A stretch of 5,884 nucleotides of DNA from Thermoanaerobaculia bacterium (GCA_025937035.1 JAICSG010000283.1:1-5884); one strand, 5' to 3'. Counted from the stretch's first letter, positions 1 through 5,620 are shown. Translations and numbers: made by a program. The notes: generated by a model not told the origin, from the letters alone.

Positions 1-60
1 GGCGCTGGCAGCGGAGATCAGGAGGAAGAACGAGGCGAGGCCGAGCAGCATAGTGCGCAT
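1..60 (-). CDS. Secreted protein of unknown function, N-terminus only (signal peptide)
   Basis: Only the first 20 codons are present; the gene runs off the left edge. The ATG is at 60-58. It encodes a short positively charged start (Met-Arg-Thr) followed by a hydrophobic stretch and a small-residue end reading Ser-Ala-Ala-Ser-Ala, which has the form of a Sec signal peptide with an AxA-type cleavage site. The start is supported by an AAGGA Shine-Dalgarno at 72-68, 7 nt upstream, and by a good sigma-70 promoter about 80 nt upstream. The mature protein is outside the window, so its function cannot be stated. It follows the GHMP kinase gene in the same orientation but has its own promoter, so it is probably a separate transcription unit. 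Confidence 0.72.
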   Translation of the reverse strand, partial: MRTMLLGLASFFLLISAASA

Positions 61-77
61 GGAAGTTTCCTTTCCGA

Positions 78-90
78 GACGCCGGGCGTC
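78..90. repeat. 13-bp perfect dyad in the leader of the secreted-protein gene
   Basis: GACGCC, a central G, then GGCGTC form a perfect dyad between the predicted transcription start (near 131) and the AAGGA ribosome binding site (72-68). It could be an operator or a small leader hairpin. No T-run follows on the minus strand, so it does not look like a terminator. Confidence 0.4.
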
Positions 91-137
91 CCTGGTCATC
101 ACTGGTTGTGCTGGTTTGGCTCGGCCGAGCGGAGATG

Positions 138-166
138 ACTATACGTCTATGCTTTAATTTAGTCAA
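138..166 (-). promoter_or_regulatory. Sigma-70 type promoter for the secreted-protein gene
   Basis: On the minus strand there is TTGACT (166-161), a 17-nt spacer and TATAGT (143-138). Each hexamer matches five of six consensus bases and the spacing is optimal. The region is markedly AT-rich compared with its surroundings. Transcription would start near position 131, giving a leader of about 70 nt before the ATG at 60. It lies just beyond the end of the kinase gene. Confidence 0.72.
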
Positions 167-189
167 TGCTTCGATGTAAATTCTCAGCG

Positions 190-1176
190 TCAATCCCGCT
201 GCAACTGAAGCCCGGCTCCGGTGGGCCGGGCCCGCAGGACCTTCCCGCCCGCCCTCTCCACCGCGGCCACCACGGCGCTCCGGCGGTCCGGGGGGGCGAG
301 GATGGCGAGGCACCCTCCCCCGCCCGCGCCGCAGGCCTTGCCGCCCCAGGCTCCGGCCTCTGCGGCGGCCCGCAGCAGCTCTTCCAAAACGGGCGTCGAG
401 ATCCCCTCCGCCAGGAGGCGGCGGTGGCTCCATTCGCGGCTCATCAGCTCCCCCACCCGCGGCAGGTCCCCCGCCTCCAGGGCCGGCGCCAGGTTGGCCG
501 CGGCGGCGGCGATCCCCTCGAAGTGAGCGGTGACCTCGGGATCCCCCTCCAGCCGGCGGCGCACGATCTGCCAGTTGTTGCCGGCCGAGAAGTGGCTCTG
601 CCCCGAGTAGACCACCACCAGGCTCTCTCCCAGGGCTTCCAGATCGACCGCCAGCCGCCGCACCCGCTCGCCGCCCGGCTGCGGCCGGATCTCCAGCGCG
701 CCGCCGAGGATGGCCGGATAGTGGTCCTGGATGCCGGTGGGGAGCCCCATCAGCCGCGCCTCCAGGTCGTGCGCCAGGGCCACCTGCCGGTCCGGCGGCA
801 GGCGCGGCCGGCCGAACGCCGCCTCCGCCGCCGCCAGGAAGGCGATCAGGATGGCCGAGCTGCCGCCGAGGCCGCCGCCGCGCGGCGACTCGCTCGCCAG
901 GGACACCTCGAAGGGGGGGAGGTCCAGCGCCGCCGCGGCCACGCCGAGCAGCGCCGCGTCCGGCTGGCGGGCCAGCTCATCGCCTGAGCCGGCTTCCACC
1001 ACGCTCTCCCCCTGGAGCACCCGGTACCCCGCGGGCAAGGGTTGGAGGCGCACCGTGACGGCGACGTCCACCGCCACGTTGACCGTGCGGGCCTGAGGGT
1101 GAAGAAGGCCGAGAGGCCAGATGTCGAGGGTGCCGCCGGCCAGATCGACCCGGCACCACGCCTTTACCGTGACCAT
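190..1176 (-). CDS. GHMP-family sugar kinase (heptose-7-phosphate kinase / HddA-like)
   Basis: 328 aa, a cytoplasmic kinase predicted to transfer phosphate from ATP to a sugar or sugar phosphate. Three family signatures are visible. The N-terminal substrate and fold segment is around residues 9-19 (RVDLAGGTLD). The ATP-binding glycine-rich loop is at 98-109 (PRGGGLGGSSAI). The C-terminal glycine-rich motif is at 278-291 (GGKACGAGGGGCLA). The GIQDHYPAILGG stretch at 148-159 resembles the GxQD motif of D-glycero-D-manno-heptose-7-phosphate kinases and supplies the probable catalytic Asp151. Length is normal for the family. The ATG at 1176 lies 18 nt beyond the stop of the M23 peptidase gene and has no clear Shine-Dalgarno, which suggests translational coupling. 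The exact substrate cannot be read from sequence: LPS heptose is the family precedent, and a fucose, galactose or wall-sugar substrate is equally open. Confidence 0.85.
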   Translation of the reverse strand: MVTVKAWCRVDLAGGTLDIWPLGLLHPQARTVNVAVDVAVTVRLQPLPAGYRVLQGESVVEAGSGDELARQPDAALLGVAAAALDLPPFEVSLASESPRGGGLGGSSAILIAFLAAAEAAFGRPRLPPDRQVALAHDLEARLMGLPTGIQDHYPAILGGALEIRPQPGGERVRRLAVDLEALGESLVVVYSGQSHFSAGNNWQIVRRRLEGDPEVTAHFEGIAAAAANLAPALEAGDLPRVGELMSREWSHRRLLAEGISTPVLEELLRAAAEAGAWGGKACGAGGGGCLAILAPPDRRSAVVAAVERAGGKVLRARPTGAGLQLQRD

Positions 1177-1194
1177 CAGAAGAGAAGAAGCGGA

Positions 1195-2571
1195 TCAGCG
1201 GGCCAGCGATTCCCGCGGCTCGCGCGCCGATCCGCCCGCCCCGTCGCCGGTGGCGAGCTGCGTGTCCGGCGCGAGCCCCGGCACCTGCATGCCGCGCGGC
1301 AGCACCCCGGTGCGCAGGCCGGTCCGGAGGTTGTCCCGCCAGGAGCGGAAGGCGGCCAGCCGGGAGACCGGGATCGGCTCGTCACGGACGCTCTTGAGCG
1401 TCAGCGGATCGATCCAGGTGTCGTGCAGCTTGACGCGGTAGTCCAGATGGGGCCCGGTGGCGAGCCCCGTGGCGCCGGTGTAGGCGATGATGTCCCCCTG
1501 CCGCACCCGCGCCCCCGGCCGGATGCCCGGCGCGAAGCGGGAGAGGTGGAGATAGGCGGTCATGTAGCCCCCGCCGTGCTGCACCTTCACTACGTTGCCG
1601 CCCCCCTTGTCCCAGCCGGCGGAGACCACCGTGCCGTTGGCCGTCACCTGCACCGGCGTGCCCACGGGAGCGCCGTAGTCGACCCCGTAGTGCGGCCGGT
1701 ACTCGTTGAGGACGGGGTGGAAGCGGTGCAGATTGAAGGAGGAGGTGATGCGGGAGTAGCGCAGGGGCGAGCGGAGGAACATCTTCCGCATCGGCGAGCC
1801 GTCGCCGTCGTAATAGACGCCGGAGTCGCCGTAGCGGTAGGCCTCGTGCACGCGGCCGCGGTTGTCGTAGACCGCCGCCAGGATCGTCCCCACGTCGTAA
1901 GCCTTGCCGTCGAGGAGGACCTCCTGGTAGAGCACCTCGAAGCGGTCCCCCTTCTGGAGGTCCTTGGTGAAGTCGAGGTCCCACTGGAAGACGTCGGCCA
2001 GCCGGTAGGCGAGAATCTGCGGGCCGCCCGCCTCGCGGATCGACTCCTCCAGCGAGCCGGCCAGCGTGGCCTGGAGGGCGCGGACCTCGACGCGGCGCTG
2101 GAACGGCTGCCAGTCGCTCTTCCACGCGTTGCCCTGGCGGACCAGCTCCACCCGGCCGCTGCCGTCGAGGGTCATCTCGAAGGAGGCCAGGCTGGCGTCG
2201 GGATTGAAGAAGGCCGAATAGCGGTTGCCGGCCTTGAGGCTGCGCAGGTTCACCTTGCCCGCCAGCGAGTCCGTGGCGTCGCGGAGCGCGGCGCCCTGGA
2301 GGCCCAGATGGCTGAAGACGTCCGCCACCGTCTCCCCCTTCAGGAGCTTCGACTCGACCGGCACGCGGACCTGGCCGATCCAGGGGGTGGCTTCGTCGGG
2401 GAGCGCGACGTGGGCGTTGAAACGGGGGGTGGGTGTCAGAGGGTAGGGAGACCGGTTGTAAGCCTCCAGGCTGCGCGTGCTCAGGGCCACGAAGGCGCCC
2501 AGGGCGGTCAGCCCGATTGGTAGTAGCCAGCGGAGGACGGTCGTGCCCAGATAGACCCTCTTCGACTGCAT
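1195..2571 (-). CDS. mepM: MepM-like M23 family peptidoglycan DD-endopeptidase, membrane-anchored
   Basis: 458 aa. Residues 12-31 form a hydrophobic N-terminal anchor or uncleaved signal, followed by a Pro-rich linker. Residues 66-260 resemble the LysM/OapA-like and linker regions of E. coli MepM, including the segments ADVFQWDLDFTKDLQKGDRF (192-211) and YYDGDGSPMRKMFLRSPL (253-270). The M23 (LytM) catalytic domain spans about 271-395, with the zinc motif His294-x3-Asp298 (HYGVD), catalytic His342 (YLHLS) and the GPHLD segment at 373-377. The classic HxH there is HLD, with Asp377 where the third zinc ligand is normally His. The protein should cut peptide crosslinks in periplasmic peptidoglycan. 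The start is secured by AGGAGGT at 2587-2581, 9 nt upstream. A roughly 60-residue low-complexity tail follows the domain. A possible own promoter lies upstream. Confidence 0.9.
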   Translation of the reverse strand: MQSKRVYLGTTVLRWLLPIGLTALGAFVALSTRSLEAYNRSPYPLTPTPRFNAHVALPDEATPWIGQVRVPVESKLLKGETVADVFSHLGLQGAALRDATDSLAGKVNLRSLKAGNRYSAFFNPDASLASFEMTLDGSGRVELVRQGNAWKSDWQPFQRRVEVRALQATLAGSLEESIREAGGPQILAYRLADVFQWDLDFTKDLQKGDRFEVLYQEVLLDGKAYDVGTILAAVYDNRGRVHEAYRYGDSGVYYDGDGSPMRKMFLRSPLRYSRITSSFNLHRFHPVLNEYRPHYGVDYGAPVGTPVQVTANGTVVSAGWDKGGGNVVKVQHGGGYMTAYLHLSRFAPGIRPGARVRQGDIIAYTGATGLATGPHLDYRVKLHDTWIDPLTLKSVRDEPIPVSRLAAFRSWRDNLRTGLRTGVLPRGMQVPGLAPDTQLATGDGAGGSAREPRESLAR

Positions 2572-2633
2572 CCCGTGCAGACCTCCTGAAAGGGGTGGTG
2601 AAACAAGTAGCTCAAAAAACTGACGCGGCCTGG

Positions 2634-2663
2634 ATACTACACAGGAATCGCGGAGAGGCGCAA
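2634..2663 (-). promoter_or_regulatory. Possible promoter before the M23 peptidase gene
   Basis: Minus-strand TTGCGC (2663-2658), an 18-nt spacer and TAGTAT (2639-2634). The -35 matches four of six bases and the -10 four of six. It sits in the 130-nt gap between the thioredoxin-like gene and mepM, so mepM and the kinase may be transcribed on their own as well as by read-through. The rest of the gap holds a pyrimidine-rich stretch on the transcript just after the upstream stop (2701-2670) and a T6 run at about 2620-2615 with no convincing hairpin before it. Confidence 0.35.
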
Positions 2664-2701
2664 CCCGGGGAAAATGGGGCGGGGAAAGAAAGAGAGAAGG
2701 A

Positions 2702-3178
2702 TCAGCGAACCGCCGGCGCGATCACCGAGTCCGGATCGTCCGGCAGCTTGCCGGAGTAGACGGCCTGGCCGTCCTTGAGCACCACCAGCCCGGGGAGGGT
2801 GGCGATCCTGTAGTTGTGCGAGAAGGTGCCGTCGGGGTCCAGGCAGACCGGAGCGCCGAGGCCCTTGCCGACGAAGCGCTCGACGGCCGCGCCGTCCTCC
2901 TGGAAGTTCACCGTCACCACCCGGGCGCGGCCCCCCCAGCGGGAGGCCAGCGCGCCCACGCGCTCCGCGATGCCGCGCGAGCGCGGCGACCAGGAGGCCC
3001 AGACCACCACGATCGTGGTGCCCCGCTCCAGATCCGCGTCGGTCAGGTGACCGCCGCCGAGGCAGGAGAGATTGATCCCCTCCGCCCGCGCGGTGCCCCG
3101 GAAGGCCACCAGCGACAGCAGAGCGAGGGTGAGAGCCACCGCTCCCCGGCGAACGCGGGAGGAAGAGCTCGTTTTCAT
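2702..3178 (-). CDS. Secreted TlpA/thioredoxin-fold protein lacking the CxxC active site
   Basis: 158 aa. Residues 1-32 form a Sec signal peptide (charged RVRR, a hydrophobic core, then TARA before Glu33), so the mature protein is about 126 aa and acts outside the cytoplasm; there is no lipobox. The mature part follows the TlpA-like thioredoxin pattern. It has a beta strand IVVVWASW (56-63), the active-site position at 64-67, a second strand RVVTVNFQED (86-95), a LDPDG turn (113-117), and a TLPG segment (127-130) with the cis-proline position at Pro129. At the active site both cysteines are replaced: Ser64-Pro65-Arg66-Ser67. The only cysteines in the mature protein are Cys39 and Cys112, which could form a structural disulfide. 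Disulfide reductase activity is therefore unlikely, and a binding or chaperone role is a guess. The start has AGGGA at 3189-3185, 6 nt upstream. It lies 46 nt after the anti-sigma gene. Confidence 0.82.
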   Translation of the reverse strand: MKTSSSSRVRRGAVALTLALLSLVAFRGTARAEGINLSCLGGGHLTDADLERGTTIVVVWASWSPRSRGIAERVGALASRWGGRARVVTVNFQEDGAAVERFVGKGLGAPVCLDPDGTFSHNYRIATLPGLVVLKDGQAVYSGKLPDDPDSVIAPAVR

Positions 3179-3222
3179 CTTGATTCCCTGGGTTGGGATT
3201 CCCTGGATTGGGGTTCTCTGGA
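3178..3222. repeat. Three imperfect 15-bp tandem repeats between the anti-sigma and thioredoxin-like genes
   Basis: On the minus strand, in reading order, the units are TCCAGAGAACCCCAA (3222-3208), TCCAGGGAATCCCAA (3207-3193) and CCCAGGGAATCAAGA (3192-3178). The last copy supplies the AGGGA ribosome binding site of the thioredoxin-like gene and its final A is the first base of the ATG. The array begins 2 nt beyond the stop codon of the anti-sigma gene. It fills the whole gap between the two genes. Confidence 0.75.
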
Positions 3223-3224
3223 TC

Positions 3225-3473
3225 TCAGTGGGGGCCGGGAGCGGTGTTGCGGCGGTGCGGCAGATGGGTGAGGATGCGATGTCGCAGGCTGTCGGGAGCC
3301 GTACAGCGGATCGTCCGCTCGCGAACGATCAGCAGCAGCTTGCGGGTGTAGTCGACCTGCTTGGCGCAGTCGCCACACCGTCCTACATGGTCCTTGAAGG
3401 GGGTCAGCGTCGCGTCGTCCATCTCGCCGTCGAAAAACAGGAACAAAACCGTGCTGACCTCTTTACAGTCCAT
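3225..3473 (-). CDS. rsrA: RsrA-like zinc-binding anti-sigma factor (ZAS family)
   Basis: 82 aa, a small cytoplasmic protein predicted to bind and inhibit the sigma factor encoded just upstream, and to release it when its cysteines are oxidised. Numbering from the chosen start, the ligand set is Cys3, His29, Cys33 and Cys36 (pattern H-x3-C-x2-C, seen as HVGRCGDC), with a further Cys57. This matches the spacing in Streptomyces RsrA, where the same residues bind zinc and form the redox disulfide. FLFFDGEMDD (residues 11-20) is the typical ZAS segment between them. The ATG at 3473 is chosen because GGAGG (3485-3481) lies 7 nt before it; the ATG 21 nt upstream has no such site and may lie outside the transcript. 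Names such as 'mycothiol system anti-sigma factor' would be misleading, since nothing here shows mycothiol use. Confidence 0.88.
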   Translation of the reverse strand: MDCKEVSTVLFLFFDGEMDDATLTPFKDHVGRCGDCAKQVDYTRKLLLIVRERTIRCTAPDSLRHRILTHLPHRRNTAPGPH

Positions 3474-3496
3474 CTTCCTTCCTCCGGAACCCATAC

Positions 3497-3525
3497 TTTA
3501 GAACAGTCTAGCGTGACGTGCTCAA
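3497..3525 (-). promoter_or_regulatory. Possible promoter for the anti-sigma gene
   Basis: Minus-strand TTGAGC (3525-3520), a 17-nt spacer and TCTAAA (3502-3497), each four of six to consensus. Transcription would start about 15-18 nt before the ATG at 3473, just ahead of the GGAGG site. The element sits inside the 150-nt gap after the sigma gene and is bracketed by the GAACAGT/ACTGTTC inverted repeat. Evidence is by eye only. Confidence 0.35.
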
Positions 3526-3545
3526 GTCTGTACCCCGCACTGTTC
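3501..3545. repeat. Inverted repeat GAACAGT / ACTGTTC bracketing the anti-sigma promoter candidate
   Basis: Perfect 7-bp arms at 3501-3507 and 3539-3545, separated by 31 bp. One arm touches the putative -10 and the other lies upstream of the putative -35, which is a layout expected of a regulator binding two sites. It could also arise by chance or act as a long-loop RNA stem. Confidence 0.4.
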
Positions 3546-3562
3546 AACTGGCGTCTCGGGCG

Positions 3563-3577
3563 GGAAATTTCCGGAAA
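3563..3577. promoter_or_regulatory. Overlapping palindromes GGAAATTTCC and TTTCCGGAAA
   Basis: Two perfect 10-bp palindromes share five bases, giving three alternating 5-bp half-sites GGAAA, TTTCC, GGAAA. It lies about 50 bp beyond the sigma stop and about 90 bp before the anti-sigma start, and stands out in an otherwise GC-rich gap. It looks like an operator for a dimeric or multimeric DNA-binding protein, but no specific regulator is recognised. Confidence 0.35.
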
Positions 3578-3623
3578 CGGCGCGCTGTCAGGTCCTCGGC
3601 CGATTCTGTCGGTTGATCCGGGT

Positions 3624-4253
3624 CTATTTGGCGGTCGAATTGCGGCTGCGCATCTTGACCGGCTCCCCCTCGCGCAGGTAGCCGTGGTCGCGGGCGAACT
3701 CCAGCATCGCGGCCTCCAGGAGGCGCCGGCCGCGGTAGAGGCGGCTCATCACCGTGCCCACGGGGACGTCCAGGATCTCGGCGATCTCCTTGTAGGAGAA
3801 CCCTTCGAGGTCGGCCAGCAGCACCACCATGCGGTAGTCCGGCGGCAGCTTGTCGAGCGCCCGCTGTACGTCCTCGTCGAGCACGTTCTCGAGCAGCTCC
3901 TCCTCGGGGTTCTTGAGGCTGGGCTTCGAGGCGTCCTCGCTCACCTGGTTCTCGAACGACTCCTCGATCTCCGCGAAATCGCTCAGCGTCGGGGCCTGCT
4001 GCTTCTTGCGGTAGTTGTTGATGAAGGTGTTCTTCATGATCTTGAACAACCACGCCTTGAAGTTGGTGCCCTCCTCGAACTTGTCGTAGTACCGGTAGGC
4101 CTTGAGGTAGGTCTCCTGCACGAGGTCCTCGGCGTCCTCGGAGTTGCGGGTCATCCTGTAGGCCGTATTGTAAAGAGCGTCTACAAACGGCATGGCAGCC
4201 GCTTCAAAATTCCACCCTTTTTGGTGGTCGACGCTGCTGGTTTTTACTGGCAT
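3624..4253 (-). CDS. sigR: ECF sigma factor, SigR/RpoE-like (ECF12-type)
   Basis: 209 aa, a cytoplasmic RNA polymerase sigma factor. Region 2 covers about 20-86, with DAEDLVQETYLKAY (40-53) for core binding and NFKAWLFKIMKNTFINNYRKK (64-84) for promoter melting and -10 contact. An acidic linker of about 40 residues follows. Region 4 covers about 128-182, with the helix-turn-helix FSYKEIAEILDVPVGTVMSRLYRGRR (152-177) that reads the -35. Conserved stretches such as TRN-x2-DAEDLVQETY, EGTN-x-KAWL and NTFIN-x-YRKKQ are very close to Streptomyces SigR. An RsrA-like gene follows 150 nt downstream, as in that system. The start ATG at 4253 is chosen because AAGGGGG (4265-4259) lies 5 nt before it and homology begins soon after; the frame stays open to 4487 but the extra residues are not sigma-like. 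A TTG four codons upstream (4268), behind GAGGGG, is a weaker alternative. Confidence 0.93.
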   Translation of the reverse strand: MPVKTSSVDHQKGWNFEAAAMPFVDALYNTAYRMTRNSEDAEDLVQETYLKAYRYYDKFEEGTNFKAWLFKIMKNTFINNYRKKQQAPTLSDFAEIEESFENQVSEDASKPSLKNPEEELLENVLDEDVQRALDKLPPDYRMVVLLADLEGFSYKEIAEILDVPVGTVMSRLYRGRRLLEAAMLEFARDHGYLREGEPVKMRSRNSTAK

Positions 4254-4378
4254 GCTTACCCCCTTCAACGGTACCCCTCGCCTCCTGTCACCCTGCGATA
4301 CGCACAGACGGTGCCAACGGTTTGGCCGGGGGAAAAAGAGGCTTTCGGGCGCGGGGTCCGGTGTGAAAACTGAACAGG

Positions 4379-4417
4379 GTGTCCCTCCGGGATGACACTC
4401 CGGAGGAGGCTGGACAC
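4379..4417. other. Strong imperfect stem-loop upstream of the sigma gene
   Basis: Outer arms GTGTC (4379-4383) and GACAC (4413-4417) enclose a perfect 7-bp inner stem CCTCCGG (4384-4390) / CCGGAGG (4400-4406), with a 9-nt loop and a 6-nt bulge. On the minus-strand transcript it is followed, about 10 nt later, by a T4 run. It could terminate nuo read-through weakly or act as a leader structure for the sigma gene. It lies about 125 nt before the sigma ATG and about 110 nt after the nuoD stop. Confidence 0.45.
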
Positions 4418-4480
4418 GGGACCTGTCCTCTCCCCGAGAATCCGCTCCTGAGGCCCCAAACCAGGACGGCTCGCCGTTTC

Positions 4481-4511
4481 GGCACATGGAGTGCCAAAAT
4501 GCGGCGCCCGC
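4481..4511. terminator. Weak hairpins just after the nuoD stop
   Basis: On the minus strand GCGG-GCG-CCGC (4511-4501) is followed at once by ATTTT, and then by GGCAC-TCCAT-GTGCC (4495-4481), a perfect 5-bp stem. Both begin within 45 nt of the nuoD TAA. Stems are short and the T-run is only four long, so efficient factor-independent termination is doubtful. No convincing sigma-70 or ECF promoter could be picked out in the rest of this 272-nt gap (4525-4254). Confidence 0.25.
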
Positions 4512-4525
4512 TCTTTATTGTACGC

Positions 4526-5620
4526 TTATCGGTCCACCTCGCCCAGGGCCAGGTCGAGGGTGCCGATCAGCGTCACCAGATCGCTCACCAGCTCTCCTCG
4601 GCAGATCTCCGGCAGGGCTTGGAGATTGGCGAGCGACGGCGCCCGCGGATGGCAGCGCCAGGGGGTGGCGGTCCCGTCCCCCACCAGATAGAAACCGATC
4701 TCCCCCCTCGGACCTTCCACCGCGTGGTAGACCTCGGCGTCCCGGGGGGCCACCAGCTCGGCGGGCAGGTCCGCCAGCACCGGCCCGTCCGGCAGGCGGT
4801 CCAGACACTGGACGGCGATCCGCGCCGCCTGCCGCATCTCCTCGATCCGCACCCGGTACCGATCATAAGTGTCGCCGTTGCGCCCCAGGGGGACATCGAA
4901 ATCCACCTCCCCCCAGGCCTCGCAGGGGCGGGCCTTCCGCAGGTCCCAGGCCACGCCGCTGGCGCGCAACGCGGGCCCGGTCACGCCGAGATCGACCGCC
5001 GCCTCGGCCGCCAACGCGCCGAGCCCCACGGTTCGCTTCTTCCAGAGACGACTCTCGGTGAGAGCTCCTTCACCACGGCTGAGCGCCGCCGGAAATTCCG
5101 CCAGGAATTCGCGGCACCTCTCTCCCCACCCTTCCGGCAGGTCGTGCGAGAGCCCGCCGGGCCGCAGGCCGCTCTCGCCCGGCCAGGCCGCCAGATAGCT
5201 CTCCCACAGGTCGAGCACCCGGTCACGCTCCCGCAGGGCGGCGAAAAAGGGGGGCACGGCGCCGGCGTCGGCCGCGTGCGTCCCCAGCCAGAGCAGGTGC
5301 GAGGCGATCCGCTGCAGCTCGGCGAAGAGCGTGCGCAGGAAGCGGGCCCGCGGCGGCGCCTCGATCCCCAGCAGACGCTCGACCGCCCCCGCGTAGGCGA
5401 GATTGCTGGTGACGGGCGAGGCGAGGTCCAGGTGATCGGTGAGCGGGAGGCTCTCCCCGAACGGCCGGGTCTCGAACAGCTTCTCCAGGCCGCGATGGAG
5501 ATGGCCGATCACCGGCCGGCACTCCACGATCCGGTCGCCGTCCACCCGCAGCCGCAGGACCAGCACGCCCTGGATCGCGGGGTGCTGGGGCCCGAACCGC
5601 AGCTCCAACTCGTCGCTCAA
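4526..5620 (-). CDS. nuoD: NADH-quinone oxidoreductase (complex I) subunit D, with altered quinone-site residues
   Basis: 364 aa, slightly short for the family (about 400). It is the 49-kDa-type peripheral subunit that, with NuoB, forms the quinone cavity next to cluster N2. Family landmarks run in order: [10 protein letters not shown] (9-18), [10 protein letters not shown] (38-47), [18 protein letters not shown] (98-115), LRPGG (152-156), [11 protein letters not shown] (191-201), [17 protein letters not shown] (248-264), and the closing [14 protein letters not shown] (351-364). No CxxC motifs exist, so it is not a NiFe hydrogenase subunit. Two key positions differ: Gln17 stands where the HPxxHG motif has its second His, and Leu66 where LDYVSP has Tyr. 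The start is a TTG at 5620 that overlaps the nuoC stop as TTGA. An in-frame ATG at 5800 is rejected because it would sit inside nuoC and read its shadow. An AGAGGGG site precedes the TTG by about 9 nt. Confidence 0.9.
   Translation of the reverse strand: MSDELELRFGPQHPAIQGVLVLRLRVDGDRIVECRPVIGHLHRGLEKLFETRPFGESLPLTDHLDLASPVTSNLAYAGAVERLLGIEAPPRARFLRTLFAELQRIASHLLWLGTHAADAGAVPPFFAALRERDRVLDLWESYLAAWPGESGLRPGGLSHDLPEGWGERCREFLAEFPAALSRGEGALTESRLWKKRTVGLGALAAEAAVDLGVTGPALRASGVAWDLRKARPCEAWGEVDFDVPLGRNGDTYDRYRVRIEEMRQAARIAVQCLDRLPDGPVLADLPAELVAPRDAEVYHAVEGPRGEIGFYLVGDGTATPWRCHPRAPSLANLQALPEICRGELVSDLVTLIGTLDLALGEVDR

Noticed and set aside
1042..2523. Long plus-strand open frame opposite the M23 peptidase gene (493 codons), and similar long plus-strand frames at 166-987, 3072-4373 and 4379-5707
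   Set aside because: They lie antisense to clearly homologous genes or cross gene boundaries, are rich in Arg, Ala, Gly and Pro, show no family motifs, and are expected from third-position GC bias on the opposite strand.
2670..2701. G-quadruplex or terminator in the purine-rich stretch after the thioredoxin-like gene
   Set aside because: Only three strong G-tracts occur, on the plus strand, and no hairpin precedes the nearby T-run on the transcript.
3178..3207. GGGAAT motifs in the tandem repeats as ECF (SigR-type) promoter -35 elements
   Set aside because: No GTT occurs at the right distance downstream of either copy, and one copy doubles as the ribosome binding site.
3178..3222. Tandem repeats as a CRISPR array
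   Set aside because: The units are directly adjacent, 15 bp long and without spacers.
3624..4487. Longer 287-residue version of the sigma factor
   Set aside because: The extra 78 residues are Pro/Arg-rich and unlike any sigma region, and the ATG at 4253 has a proper ribosome binding site.
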